From the NCBI RefSeq assembly GCF_030814655.1, contig NZ_JAUSVK010000001.1, positions 5,029,001 to 5,093,000 of the forward strand: 64,000 nucleotides of DNA, in the 5' to 3' direction. Below are positions 13,246 to 21,529 of this stretch, piece after piece; the first letter of the stretch is position 1, and each line of letters begins with the position of its first letter. The stretch comes from Labrys monachus (GTDB lineage: Bacteria; Pseudomonadota; Alphaproteobacteria; Rhizobiales; Labraceae). The position numbers were made by a program, and so were the translations under genes. Under the pieces are notes generated by a model. That model had not been told where the DNA came from, did not search any database, and worked only from the letters and a program-made list of their open reading frames with translations.

Positions 13246-14744
13246 GTACGGCTCGCCCCCTCGTCGCGTTCGGCGAGGCGCCGCTGACGCTGCGCGACGT
13301 CACGGCGATCGCCCGCCGCGAGGCCGATATCGGCCTTTCCGAGGCCGGACGCGACGCGGTCGTCCGCGCCCGCGCCGTGGTCGACCGGCTGGTCGACGAG
13401 GCGATCCCCGCCTACGGCATCACCACCGGCGTCGGCAGCCAGAAGGATTTCGGCGTCAGCCGCGAGGCGATCGCCCGCTACAACGAGCTGATGATCACCG
13501 CCCATGCCACCATGGCGCCGGGCGCGAACGCCTCGCCGGCGGTGGTGCGCGCCGCGCTGGCGATCCAGCTCTCGCTGTTCGCCCGGGGGCGCTCGGGCGT
13601 CCGGCTGGAGCTGGTGGAAAGCCTGCTCGCCCGCCTGCAGGCCGACGACCTGCCGGCCGCCCGGCTCGGCTCCTCGGTCGGGGCGTCCGACATCGTGGCG
13701 ATGAGCCAGCTCGCCCTTCCCCTCATCGGGCGGGACGGTGTGGCGCCGGGCGGCGGCGGCCCCGCCCCCCTGCCGGGCCTGGCGGCCAAGGAGGCGATCT
13801 CCCTCCTCAATTCCAACAGCCTGATGCTGGCGCAGGCCGCGCTGGCGCTGGCCGAGGTCCGCGCCCTCCTCGACGCGGCGACGCTGGCGGGCGCCCTGTC
13901 GATGGAGGGGTTCCGCGGCAATCTGCGCTCCTGGCGCCGCGAGGTCGACGAGGCCCGCGGCCAGCCGGGACAGTCGCGCAGCGGCGAGGCGCTGCGCCGG
14001 GCGCTGGCCGGAAGCCGGCTGTGGCAGGCCGGCGAGGCCCGCTTCCTGCAGGATCCGCTCAGCTTCCGCTGCATCCCGCAGATCCACGGCGCGGCCGAGG
14101 CCGCCTGGGACTTCGCCCATGCGATCTTCGAGACGGAACTCTCCGCCGCCTGCGACAATCCCCTGATCGACACCGCTTCCGGCGCCTTCATCTCCCACGG
14201 CAATATGGAGACCACGGCCTGCTGCCTCGCCATGGACATGCTGCGCCAGGCGCTCGCCAAGGTGATCGAGGCCTCCGGCCAGCGCATCCACAAGATCCAG
14301 TGGCCCGGCTTCACCGGCCTGCCGACCAGCCTGGCGGCCGAGCCGGGCGCCATCGGCGGCGTGCAGTTCCTCAATCTCGGCCATCTCGCCGGCGCCAATG
14401 TCGGCGCCGTGCGCCAGGCCGCCCATCCGGCGCTCCTCAACTATTCCGGCCAGCTCGACGACGGCGTCGAGGACGTCGCCGGCAATGCGCCGCAATCGGT
14501 GGCCGAGACCGTGCGCTCGCTGGTGCCGGCCTGGAACGTCGTCACCATCGAGATCGCCTGCGCCGTCTGGGCCATCCATCGCCGCGGCCTGGCGGCGGCC
14601 GATCTCGGCGAGGGCGTGCGGCCGCTGGCCGAGGGCATGCTGGCACTGCTGCCGATCGGCACGGAAGGCCGCCGGATCTTCGATCTCGGCCCGCTGGTCG
14701 AGCTGGTGCGGGCGACGTCCGGATCCCGCGGCGAGGAGGCGTGA
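13242..14744 (+). CDS. Histidine/phenylalanine ammonia-lyase family protein with altered MIO motif
   Basis: 500 residues of the aromatic amino acid lyase family. Such enzymes eliminate ammonia from His, Phe or Tyr using an MIO group formed from an internal Ala-Ser-Gly. Conserved blocks include YGITTGVGS (catalytic Tyr), LLNSNSLM, QDPLSFRCIPQIHGA and DNPLID. The MIO segment reads SSVGASDIVAMSQLA: residues 148-150 are Ala-Ser-Asp, as if the Gly of GASGDLAP were lost. MIO formation may be altered, or the enzyme may use a different chemistry. The start overlaps the preceding stop. I leave the symbol empty because hutH function is doubtful. Confidence 0.88.
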   Translation: MSTARPLVAFGEAPLTLRDVTAIARREADIGLSEAGRDAVVRARAVVDRLVDEAIPAYGITTGVGSQKDFGVSREAIARYNELMITAHATMAPGANASPAVVRAALAIQLSLFARGRSGVRLELVESLLARLQADDLPAARLGSSVGASDIVAMSQLALPLIGRDGVAPGGGGPAPLPGLAAKEAISLLNSNSLMLAQAALALAEVRALLDAATLAGALSMEGFRGNLRSWRREVDEARGQPGQSRSGEALRRALAGSRLWQAGEARFLQDPLSFRCIPQIHGAAEAAWDFAHAIFETELSAACDNPLIDTASGAFISHGNMETTACCLAMDMLRQALAKVIEASGQRIHKIQWPGFTGLPTSLAAEPGAIGGVQFLNLGHLAGANVGAVRQAAHPALLNYSGQLDDGVEDVAGNAPQSVAETVRSLVPAWNVVTIEIACAVWAIHRRGLAAADLGEGVRPLAEGMLALLPIGTEGRRIFDLGPLVELVRATSGSRGEEA

Positions 14745-14749
14745 CGGCG

Positions 14750-16111
14750 ATGCAGGACCAGAGCTTCAGAACCATGCTCGCGCGTCTCGACGCCTGCGGC
14801 GACCTGCACACCGTCCGCCGGACGGTCGATCCGCGCTTCGAGCTCGGCGCGGTGATGTCGCTGCGCCGGCACGGGCCGGCCCAGCTCTTCGCCTCCGTCG
14901 CCGGCCATGCCATGCGCATCGCCGGCAATGTCATGAATGCGCGGGAGCGCGTCGCCCGGCTGCTCGGGACGGACAAGGCCGCCCTGCCCGGCCGCCTCCT
15001 GGCAGCGCTGGCCTCGCCGGTCCCGCCCGTCCTCGTCGAGGCCGCGCCGGTCCAGGCCGTCGTCCACCGCGCGCCGCTCGACCTCGCCTGCCTCCTGCCG
15101 GTGCCGACCTGGTTCGAGCACGAGACCGGCCCCTACATCACCGCCGGGGTGATCGTCGCCAAGGATCCGGAGACCGGGCGGCGCAACGTCTCGATCGCCC
15201 GGCTGCGGCTCGACGGCGGCGGGCGCGTCATGGTCGGCATCGCCAGGAATCATCACCTCAATGTGCTGGCCGAGAAGGCGCGGGCGCAGGGCGAGAGCCT
15301 GCCGATCGCCGTCGCCATCGGCAACCACGCCGCCGTGCTGCTCGGCTCGCAGATGTATCTCGGCCTCGGCGACGACGAATACGACATCGCCGGCGCCCTG
15401 CTCGGCGAACCCCTGCAGCTGGTCCGCTGCCTGACGGTGCCGCTGGAGGTGCCCGCCGGCGCGGAGATCGTGCTGGAAGGCGCCATCGACGCCGCGGACC
15501 TCGTCGCCGAGGGTTCCGTCTCCGAGTTCCACGGCTTCTATGTCGATTACGGGCCGGGGACGGGCGGCACCATCGGCTGCGTCACCCATCGCCCCGATGC
15601 GGTCTACCAGGCGATCCTGCCGGGCTATGCGCCCGAACATTGCCTGCTCGGCGCCCTCGCCATCGAGGCGGTGTGCTGCGCGGCGCTGCAGCGCGTCATC
15701 CCCGCGGTGCGCCGCGTGTTCGTCACCGATGGCGGCATGGGGCGCCTGCATGCGGTGATCGCCATGCACCGCCCGCGCCTCGGCGAGGGCAAGCGCGCCG
15801 TCATCCTCGCCATGGGCCAGATCAACCTCCTCAAGCTGGTGATCGTCGTCGAGGACGACATCGACCCGGAGGACGCCACGCAGGTCGAATGGTCGCTCGC
15901 CGCCCGCTTCCGCGGCGACGAGGACCTCGTCGTCCTGCCCGGCCTGAAGGCCGACCGCTGCGACCCCGTGCACGAGAACCTCACAGTCACCAAGATCGGC
16001 CTCGTCGCCTGCACCCGCCCGGGCGACGGCGAGCGCGGCAGCCGCTCGGAATTCGCGACGGCCCCGGCGGAGGTGCTGGCGCGGGTCAGGGCGCAGCTCG
16101 GGGACTATTGA
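14750..16111 (+). CDS. UbiD-family (de)carboxylase
   Basis: 453 residues of the UbiD family, prenylated-FMN enzymes that decarboxylate or carboxylate alpha,beta-unsaturated and aromatic acids. Recognisable blocks are LPVPTWFEHETGPYITAGV, RRNVSIARLRLDG, ARNHHLNVLAEKA, SEFHGFYVDYGPGTGG and the Glu-rich core. It starts 5 bp after the lyase stop. A UbiX prenyltransferase, needed for the cofactor, is not in the window and must be elsewhere. Joined with an ammonia-lyase homologue, it suggests conversion of an unsaturated acid such as a urocanate- or cinnamate-like compound (inference). Confidence 0.88.
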   Translation: MQDQSFRTMLARLDACGDLHTVRRTVDPRFELGAVMSLRRHGPAQLFASVAGHAMRIAGNVMNARERVARLLGTDKAALPGRLLAALASPVPPVLVEAAPVQAVVHRAPLDLACLLPVPTWFEHETGPYITAGVIVAKDPETGRRNVSIARLRLDGGGRVMVGIARNHHLNVLAEKARAQGESLPIAVAIGNHAAVLLGSQMYLGLGDDEYDIAGALLGEPLQLVRCLTVPLEVPAGAEIVLEGAIDAADLVAEGSVSEFHGFYVDYGPGTGGTIGCVTHRPDAVYQAILPGYAPEHCLLGALAIEAVCCAALQRVIPAVRRVFVTDGGMGRLHAVIAMHRPRLGEGKRAVILAMGQINLLKLVIVVEDDIDPEDATQVEWSLAARFRGDEDLVVLPGLKADRCDPVHENLTVTKIGLVACTRPGDGERGSRSEFATAPAEVLARVRAQLGDY

Positions 16112-16715
16112 GGGGGCAGGACGAGGCCCCGGCGATGCCGCGCAGGGCGAGAGGGCGGCCACCGCGCTATTCCAGACAATCCGCCTCCGGCAATGCCGGG
16201 GCGGCAAATTCAGATTGCCAGCACGCGATTTTTTGGGTCGGACGCTGAGATGTCCCTTCCTCCCCCATCATGCGGCAGCCCTCCGCCGGGGTACTGAGAA
16301 AAGCGACGGACGAGTCGGGCGATGCGAATTGAAAAAAACGATAGTGGTGGGTTGGCTTCAACAGTCTACATCAGAAGATCTTTTGCCTCGTACATTCGGA
16401 TCTCCCACGGTTATCTCCCGATACTCATATGCTTTATATCCTCGATGCTGTTCTGAGAGATCTCCAATCTCATCGAATCGGCACAAATGAGGCATGAAAA
16501 ATAAAAATACGAACTTACTTAGAGAAACTAATACCCATTGTACTTACAATTAACTGTTGCGCCGGAATTTTCATATCGGGAAAAATGACCAGAGTGACCG
16601 GTATAACGAAGGTCGTCATATCTTGGGCTGACAAAAATATGTCTCTCTTCCCATGCGCGTGACATCAAAATGGTTTATACTGTCCCGGCTGACAAAAAAG
16701 CGGGGTGGGGCAATT
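16112..16715. other. Intergenic region with GC-rich to AT-rich transition
   Basis: The first 200 bp after the UbiD-type gene are GC-rich. From about 16330 the base composition turns clearly AT-rich and stays so to about 17500. No gene is seen before the methyltransferase. The shift marks the left side of a probable acquired island. Confidence 0.6.
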
Positions 16716-17444
16716 ATGATAAATATTTTTACTCTTTCTCATGCGATGTTACATCCATTCTCGACAGAAGGAAAAATTGATCCTTTTGAATTTAAGAAAA
16801 TTCCTAAATGGCATCCGTATAGATCGATATGGACGCTGCATAGTAGAGTTTTAGAACGAAATTCTCGAACATTTCCGTTTAAATTCGATGAGTCTGCACT
16901 TCGTAGTAGTAGACATAGAAGATACGATAGAGGAGAATCTCTTGTTGATACTGCTGTAACGGCACATCAACTCGAACTTTTACAATTGTCGGTTTTATCA
17001 TCGGCAAACGTGGACGGGTATATTGTCGAAATTGGAAGCTATAGAGGCGTAACGACGGCTCACCTCGCAAGTGAAACCTCGAAGACGATTTATGCAGTTG
17101 ACCCGTTTATGGGATATGGGGGAGCGGACGAAGACTACAATATTTTTGAGAGGAATACGCGAAATATCTCCAATATAAATCATATCCGTTTGCCGTCTGG
17201 CTCTGCTGCGGTTGATTTCAAAGGAGATATTTCGTTACTTTTTATTGATGCTGTCCATGATTTCAGCAATTCTTGGTTTGATTTCTGCGCATGGTCTCCA
17301 AAGGTCGCGGCAAACGGCTTCATCGCGATGCACGACGTGGACGATTTTCCTGGCGTGGGGAAAACATGTCAATTAATTAATAGCCTTCCCGCGTATTCAA
17401 TCTGGGCTTACGCACCGAATATCGTTATATTTCAAAAATCATGA
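16716..17444 (+). CDS. Class I SAM-dependent methyltransferase (Methyltransf_24-like)
   Basis: 242 residues. The SAM-binding core is visible: YIVEIGSYRGVTTAHLASE (motif I, E-I-G-x-x-x-G), TIYAVDPFMGY (acidic loop after strand 2), ISLLFIDAVHDF, and NGFIAMHDVDDFPGVGKT. This pattern is typical of Methyltransf_24/cephalosporin hydroxylase-like enzymes often found with glycan or sugar biosynthesis. The start at 16716 follows a GGGGTGGGG stretch; an upstream ATG at 16653 is possible. The gene is markedly AT-rich compared with all its neighbours and has no partner genes, which indicates horizontal transfer. Its substrate is unknown. Confidence 0.8.
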   Translation: MINIFTLSHAMLHPFSTEGKIDPFEFKKIPKWHPYRSIWTLHSRVLERNSRTFPFKFDESALRSSRHRRYDRGESLVDTAVTAHQLELLQLSVLSSANVDGYIVEIGSYRGVTTAHLASETSKTIYAVDPFMGYGGADEDYNIFERNTRNISNINHIRLPSGSAAVDFKGDISLLFIDAVHDFSNSWFDFCAWSPKVAANGFIAMHDVDDFPGVGKTCQLINSLPAYSIWAYAPNIVIFQKS

Positions 17445-17846
17445 TATATATTGACTGCGATTTCTGTCATATAGGAATTTTAACTTATATTTTTTAAGTA
17501 TAGATGCAGCACACCTCAGCCGCAAAGCTCGATGTCCGCTGCCGTTGTCAGCTCCCGCATTTTCTCCCCCGGCGCCGGTACCGGATCCGTCGATCGGAAG
17601 TTCAGGCCGCGCGGCGGCGTTGGCCGCGCGCGCCTGGCTGACATCATCGGCGGTCCTGCACAGGTTTTCGCCGGGCAGGCCATCATTGTCGCGGTCGAGA
17701 TTGGATGCGCTGCAATAATCGAAGCGCCAGACCGCTTCCCGGCAATTGCCCATCTGCTTGCAGCCGCGCTGTGTGCACGAAAGATCCTGGGCTGCCGCCG
17801 AAAACGTCAGAGCGATGGAAGCGCCGATACCGATCAAGAGCCGCAT
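17439..17846 (-). CDS. Excalibur-like calcium-binding secreted protein, tail fused to island sequence
   Basis: The ATG at 17846 has a strong GGGAGG eight bases upstream. A signal peptide (MRLLIGIGASIALTFSAAAQ) is followed by an excalibur-type module: Cys-rich, CKQMGNCREAVWRFDYC and LDRDNDGLPGENLC, the D-x-D-x-DG calcium loop. The last 25-30 residues (KKYKLKFLYDRNRSQ) are Lys/Tyr-rich and encoded by the AT-rich island, so the original 3' end was probably replaced. The stop overlaps the convergent methyltransferase stop. The protein is exported; its role is unknown. Confidence 0.7.
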   Translation of the reverse strand: MRLLIGIGASIALTFSAAAQDLSCTQRGCKQMGNCREAVWRFDYCSASNLDRDNDGLPGENLCRTADDVSQARAANAAARPELPIDGSGTGAGGENAGADNGSGHRALRLRCAASILKKYKLKFLYDRNRSQYIS

Positions 17847-18129
17847 CGAACACACCTCCCTATCGCAATCGAAGCCAACGACCGGCGTGGAAACAATCTT
17901 GCCAGCGCTATGAATTCACGGCCTGCCTCCGGAGGACAAGCCTGGACCATCTGTTATAAGGCGGCATGCACCGTTCTCTTCGATGGCCCCGACGCCGCCG
18001 GGCTGCCGGGACGAGTCCGACAATGACAAATCTCGAACCGCCGCCGGCAGAAGCGGCCTGTCTCGGCGCCTATGGATCTTCTGACTGCCATTAGGGCCAA
18101 TCAGTCGGACCAGCGTTCTCGCTTGTCAT
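17847..18129. other. Intergenic region, no gene seen
   Basis: Between the excalibur-type gene and the HigBA operators. It contains no convincing ORF or structured RNA that I can recognise. Confidence 0.5.
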
Positions 18130-18146
18130 GTATCATTTCCTGATAC
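18130..18146. promoter_or_regulatory. HigBA operator 1
   Basis: A perfect palindrome GTATCA-N5-TGATAC. It is one of two identical-arm sites upstream of the toxin gene and is the probable binding site for the HigA antitoxin. Confidence 0.75.
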
Positions 18147-18162
18147 TTAATCATTGTCATCC

Positions 18163-18179
18163 GTATCAATGGATGATAC
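18163..18179. promoter_or_regulatory. HigBA operator 2
   Basis: The same palindrome, GTATCA-N5-TGATAC, 33 bp from operator 1 (three helical turns). It lies 25 bp before the toxin start, so a dimer pair of HigA could cooperatively repress the operon. Confidence 0.75.
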
Positions 18180-18203
18180 ATTTTTCATCCTCGCGGGGGT
18201 GGC

Positions 18204-18491
18204 ATGATCCGGTCGTTCAGGGGCAAGTGGGCAGAGTCGATCTTCAACCGGCAAGTGCCGAAGGGCTTCCCCGCCGACATCGCGATGGTCGCTAGGCGCA
18301 AGCTGGAAGCCGTCAATGCCGCCCATGTCCTGGGAGACCTGCGCAGCCCGCCGGGCAATCGCCTTGAAGAGTTGAAACGGGACCGCAGGGGTCAGCACTC
18401 AATCCGGATCAACGACCAGTTCCGAATTTGCTTCCGCTGGTCGGATGATGGCGTCGATGACGTCGAAATCGTCGATTATCATGAAGGTTGA
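18204..18491 (+). CDS. higB: HigB/RelE-family mRNA interferase toxin
   Basis: 95 residues with the HigB pattern: SFRGKWAESIF at the N-terminus, ARRKLEAVNAAHVLGDLRSP, PGNRLEELKRDRRGQHSIRI and NDQFRICFRWSDD ending in VEIVDYHEG. Known family members are ribosome-dependent RNases that cut mRNA during translation. As is usual for HigBA, the toxin gene comes first and the antitoxin follows 4 bp later. Transcription is probably repressed through the two GTATCA-N5-TGATAC sites. Confidence 0.92.
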   Translation: MIRSFRGKWAESIFNRQVPKGFPADIAMVARRKLEAVNAAHVLGDLRSPPGNRLEELKRDRRGQHSIRINDQFRICFRWSDDGVDDVEIVDYHEG

Positions 18492-18495
18492 TGTC

Positions 18496-18801
18496 ATGAC
18501 CGAGATCGTTGCAACCTTGCCGCCGATGCACCCCGGCGAGATGCTGCGCGAGGAGTTCCTGGTGCCGCTGGGCCTGACCGCCGGCAAGGTCGCCGCCGCG
18601 GCCGGTGTGCCGCGCACCCGCATCGAGCGTCTCGCGAAGGAAGAGACCGGCATCACCGCCGATACGGCCCTGCGGCTCGGCAAGGTGCTCGGCACCTCGC
18701 CGGAGTTCTGGCTCACCCTGCAGGCCCGTTATGACCTGCTCACGGCGCGAGCGGCGGCGGGCCGGGCGATCGACGAACTGAAGTCGCTGCGCGCCGCTTG
18801 A
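18496..18801 (+). CDS. higA: HigA-family antitoxin, XRE-type HTH
   Basis: 101 residues. PPMHPGEMLREEFLVPLGLT is the HigA signature; AAAAGVPRTRIERLAKEETG forms the HTH; PEFWLTLQARYDL follows. It neutralises HigB and represses the operon. The ATG at 18496 has AAGG eight bases upstream and is chosen over an ATG at 18481 that would overlap the toxin by 11 bp. Confidence 0.92.
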   Translation: MTEIVATLPPMHPGEMLREEFLVPLGLTAGKVAAAAGVPRTRIERLAKEETGITADTALRLGKVLGTSPEFWLTLQARYDLLTARAAAGRAIDELKSLRAA

Positions 18802-18876
18802 TCGGCTTGAGACAGTCGAAAGGAGGGGAGCCGGCATTCGGCCATGGGGGTGACGCTATGCACACGGAGCGCATTC

Positions 18877-18942
18877 ATTGAATAGGTAAACGATGACAGA
18901 ATTAAATGCATGATCGGCGTTATTCCCTGTCATTGTTATTCC
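18877..18942. repeat. Degenerate short inverted-repeat element related to the AATAACGGTGAC family
   Basis: The left arm reads GGTAAACGATGACAG near 18884-18898. The right arm reads CTGTCATTGTTATTCC at 18927-18942. The arms are imperfect inverted copies and resemble the insertion boundaries at 7133 and 10310 and the exon of intron 2 (CTGTCATCGT). It is probably a decayed member of one dispersed family. Confidence 0.45.
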
Positions 18943-18971
18943 GCGCGTATGGATGGGATCGGTCGCTCCGC

Positions 18972-19724
18972 TCAGCTTTGCACGGTGTCGCCGGGCGAGG
19001 CCGGCAGCATGCCGTCGTGACGATTTCCCCCAGCCAGAATCTGTTTCAGCATATGGAGGTGCGCCTCGAGAAACCGGGCGGGCTCGATCGGATCGAGACG
19101 ATCGAAAAGCATGTGCCAGACGAGCGCCATGACCATGGGGCCGATCAGTGCCTCCGGCGTCGCGCTCAAGGGGGATGGCGTCAGTTCGCCGCGCGCAATG
19201 CCGCGCTCGATGGCCCGATGGAGAATGTCGCGGCCCTTGCTCACGAGAAGCCGATGGTAGAGTTCCGAGATTGCCGGAAAGCGCCGCCCCTCGCAAATGA
19301 TGATCCGAGCCAGGAGTTCGACCTCCGGGGTAAACAAGGTCGTATAGAGCCGCTCGATCAACAGGGCGAGAAGATCCAGGGTCGAGCCGTCATAGGTCTC
19401 GACGATCTGCGGCAATGCCTCGAAGGCGGGGGCGACGCCCGATGACAAAGCCGCTTCGAAGAGCGCCTCCTTGCTTTCAAAATAGCGGTAGATCGTGCCT
19501 TTGACGATGCCCGCTCGGGCTGCGACGTCTTCCAGACGAGCCGCCTCGAAGCCATGTTCGGCAAATTCGGCCACCCCCGCAGCGATGATTTCCTGCGGTC
19601 GTGCCTCCTTGCGCCGTCGCCGGCCGGCCGCCCGGGATGCCCCCTCGCCCATCGATTCAATGCCTCCCCCGGATTGCGCCGCGCCCTCGCCCTTCCGTGC
19701 ATCGGGATCGGGTGCCTGCAACAT
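18972..19724 (-). CDS. TetR/AcrR-family repressor
   Basis: 250 residues with an N-terminal TetR HTH at about 40-90 (IIAAGVAEFAEHGFEAARLE, DVAARAGIVKGTIYRYFESK, EALFEAAL) and an alpha-helical ligand domain (LLARIIICEGRRFPAISELY). The ATG at 19724 is used; a later ATG at 19652 would remove a charged leader of 24 residues. It is divergent from the 19824-21385 pair, with a perfect 20-bp palindrome between them, so it probably represses both directions. Confidence 0.9.
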   Translation of the reverse strand: MLQAPDPDARKGEGAAQSGGGIESMGEGASRAAGRRRRKEARPQEIIAAGVAEFAEHGFEAARLEDVAARAGIVKGTIYRYFESKEALFEAALSSGVAPAFEALPQIVETYDGSTLDLLALLIERLYTTLFTPEVELLARIIICEGRRFPAISELYHRLLVSKGRDILHRAIERGIARGELTPSPLSATPEALIGPMVMALVWHMLFDRLDPIEPARFLEAHLHMLKQILAGGNRHDGMLPASPGDTVQS

Positions 19725-19776
19725 TTAATGACTTTTAGGTTGCTAACTTATTGACGAGACCCGCGATCACCTAGAT

Positions 19777-19796
19777 AATGACCTTAAGGTCATTAA
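19777..19796. promoter_or_regulatory. Perfect 20-bp TetR-type operator
   Basis: TAATGACCTTAAGGTCATTA is a perfect palindrome centred between the divergent tetR and the 19824 gene. A related partial copy, TAATGACTTTTAGGT, lies at about 19726-19740 beside the tetR start and could be a second weaker site. Confidence 0.85.
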
Positions 19797-19823
19797 TTTA
19801 AGGACGCATGCGAGGTGGGTGAT

Positions 19824-20120
19824 ATGTCCGTCGAAGGAACCTACAAAATCACGGTCAAGACACCGCTCGGACCGCAGGAAGCGCAATTGACACTCCGCTC
19901 CGAAGGCTCGGCGCTTTCCGGCTCCATCGAGAACGTCAAAGGGCGCTCGGACTTCTCCGGCGGCAGTGTCGATGGAAACGAATTCCGCTTTCCGGCCCGT
20001 ATCAGCACGCCGATCGGACGCATCCACGCCGATATCGCAGGAAGGGTCGAGGACGATCGATTGATCGCCTCGGCGAAACTGCCGCTCGGGACAGCGAAAA
20101 TCGAAGGCGTGCGGATATGA
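19824..20120 (+). CDS. Conserved-looking small protein of unknown function (98 aa)
   Basis: The sequence SVEGTYKITVKTPLGPQEAQ, LTLRSEGSALSGSIENVKG, FSGGSVDGNEFRFPARISTP and IGRIHADIAGRVEDDRLIA has alternating hydrophobic strands with Gly turns. It looks like a small beta-sandwich or half-barrel and could bind a ligand. No signal peptide is present. The ATG at 19824 has GAGGTGGG upstream. The stop overlaps a possible ATG of the M24 gene, so the two are co-transcribed and under the TetR-type operator. Function unknown. Confidence 0.7.
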   Translation: MSVEGTYKITVKTPLGPQEAQLTLRSEGSALSGSIENVKGRSDFSGGSVDGNEFRFPARISTPIGRIHADIAGRVEDDRLIASAKLPLGTAKIEGVRI

Positions 20121-20140
20121 CCGCCGAGAAAGGAAAAACC

Positions 20141-21385
20141 ATGTCTGCTGTCGTCCCGACCTATTCGTTCCTCGAACGCGATCGGCGATGGTCGCTCGCC
20201 AACGAACTGATGGAAGCACGCAGTCTCGACGCGTTGCTCGTCTATGGCGACCGAGAGGGCGCGTTTCCCGCCTTCTATGCGCCGGACACATGGCTCACCA
20301 ATGAGCGTCCCGGCTCGATCGTCGTCTTTCCGAAGGGCGAGGAACCGATCGCCATCGTGTTTCTGACGACCGTCATCGAGGATCACATCCAGGCGGCGGC
20401 GACAGGCTACAGAAGCTGGATCAGGCCCGAGAACATCTATGCCGGAAAAATGGGCACGAACGTCGTCGAGATCATCGAGGATCACGGCCTCGACAAGTGC
20501 AAAATCGGCGTCGTCGGCCTGGAGCCTTATCCGCCCTATTATTTCGATGGCGTCGTGCCATACAACACCTGGAAGTCGATCGTCGAGGATCTGCCGGACG
20601 CGTGTTTCGAGATGGTCGGCAGCGACTTCTTCGCCCGCATGGCCGCCAAGAGCGCCGAGGAGATCGCCGTCCTGAAATGGTCGGCGGGCGTCGGCGAGAA
20701 AATATGCGCGGCGATGCGCGATGCGACCCGCCCGGGCGTGGGAGAGCATGAAATCTATGCGGCGGCCCTCGACACCGCCGCGCGCAATGTCGGCTATTGC
20801 GGGCAGATCCTGCTCGGTTCAGGCCTGGAGTTCGTCGGATGGGGGCAACCGGCCTGGCTCTACCGGCCGCAGACGCCGCGAACCATCATGGAGGGCGATG
20901 TCGTCCTGTCGGAAGTCTTCTCTTCATTCGGCATGCTTGAAACCCAGCACCAGCCGGCTATCGCCGTCGGCAATGTCCACGCCGACTTCCACGATGCCGC
21001 AGCCTTGGCGCGGGCTTCGTATGAGGCAGGCGTCAAGGCGCTCAAGGCCGGAACGGTCTTCTCCGATGTCGTCGAGGCGATGCGGGCGCCGATGCGCGAT
21101 CGAGGCTGCTGGCAGGTCCATCCCCTCGTCCATTCGCTGACACCCTATACGATGATCGGAGCTGGCGAACGGCTCGCCGACCTGCCTGAGATGGCCCATT
21201 ACGGCAAAGTGCTTCCGTTCCCGTCGATGGGCACCGACCGGGTGCTCGAAGCCGGAACGGTGTTTGCACTCGAACCGAATTGCGGCATCGGCCGGCGCAT
21301 GATCAATCTCGGCGGGACCGTCATCGTCGGCGAGAACGGTGGCATCGAACTCAACAGCAATTCGACCCGATTAATGCATGCCTAG
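20141..21385 (+). CDS. Creatinase/aminopeptidase P (M24) family hydrolase lacking metal ligands
   Basis: 414 residues with the N-terminal creatinase domain (VVPTYSFLERDRRWSLANEL, LLVYGDREG) and the pita-bread C-terminal domain. Standard M24 enzymes bind two metals through D, D, H, E, E. Here the D-x-G block reads VVLSEVFSSFG, the His block is VHPLVHSLTP, one Glu is kept (FALEPNCGIG) and the last Glu is Gly (INLGGTVIVGENGG). It therefore looks more like metal-independent creatinase than a prolidase. The substrate is likely a small amidino or peptide-like compound (inference). The start at 20141 follows AAAGGA. Confidence 0.85.
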   Translation: MSAVVPTYSFLERDRRWSLANELMEARSLDALLVYGDREGAFPAFYAPDTWLTNERPGSIVVFPKGEEPIAIVFLTTVIEDHIQAAATGYRSWIRPENIYAGKMGTNVVEIIEDHGLDKCKIGVVGLEPYPPYYFDGVVPYNTWKSIVEDLPDACFEMVGSDFFARMAAKSAEEIAVLKWSAGVGEKICAAMRDATRPGVGEHEIYAAALDTAARNVGYCGQILLGSGLEFVGWGQPAWLYRPQTPRTIMEGDVVLSEVFSSFGMLETQHQPAIAVGNVHADFHDAAALARASYEAGVKALKAGTVFSDVVEAMRAPMRDRGCWQVHPLVHSLTPYTMIGAGERLADLPEMAHYGKVLPFPSMGTDRVLEAGTVFALEPNCGIGRRMINLGGTVIVGENGGIELNSNSTRLMHA

Positions 21386-21529
21386 TGGTGGGGAAAGGGG
21401 ATGAGACGCCGGCACCGGAAACGCGGCCGCATAGCGCACCCGCCCCGGCGCCGATCTCCTCCGTCACCGATAGTCCCGACTGCCGACCGGAGCGCCGGGC
21501 ACTCCGGCCGTCCGCGGCCCGCCGCGCGT

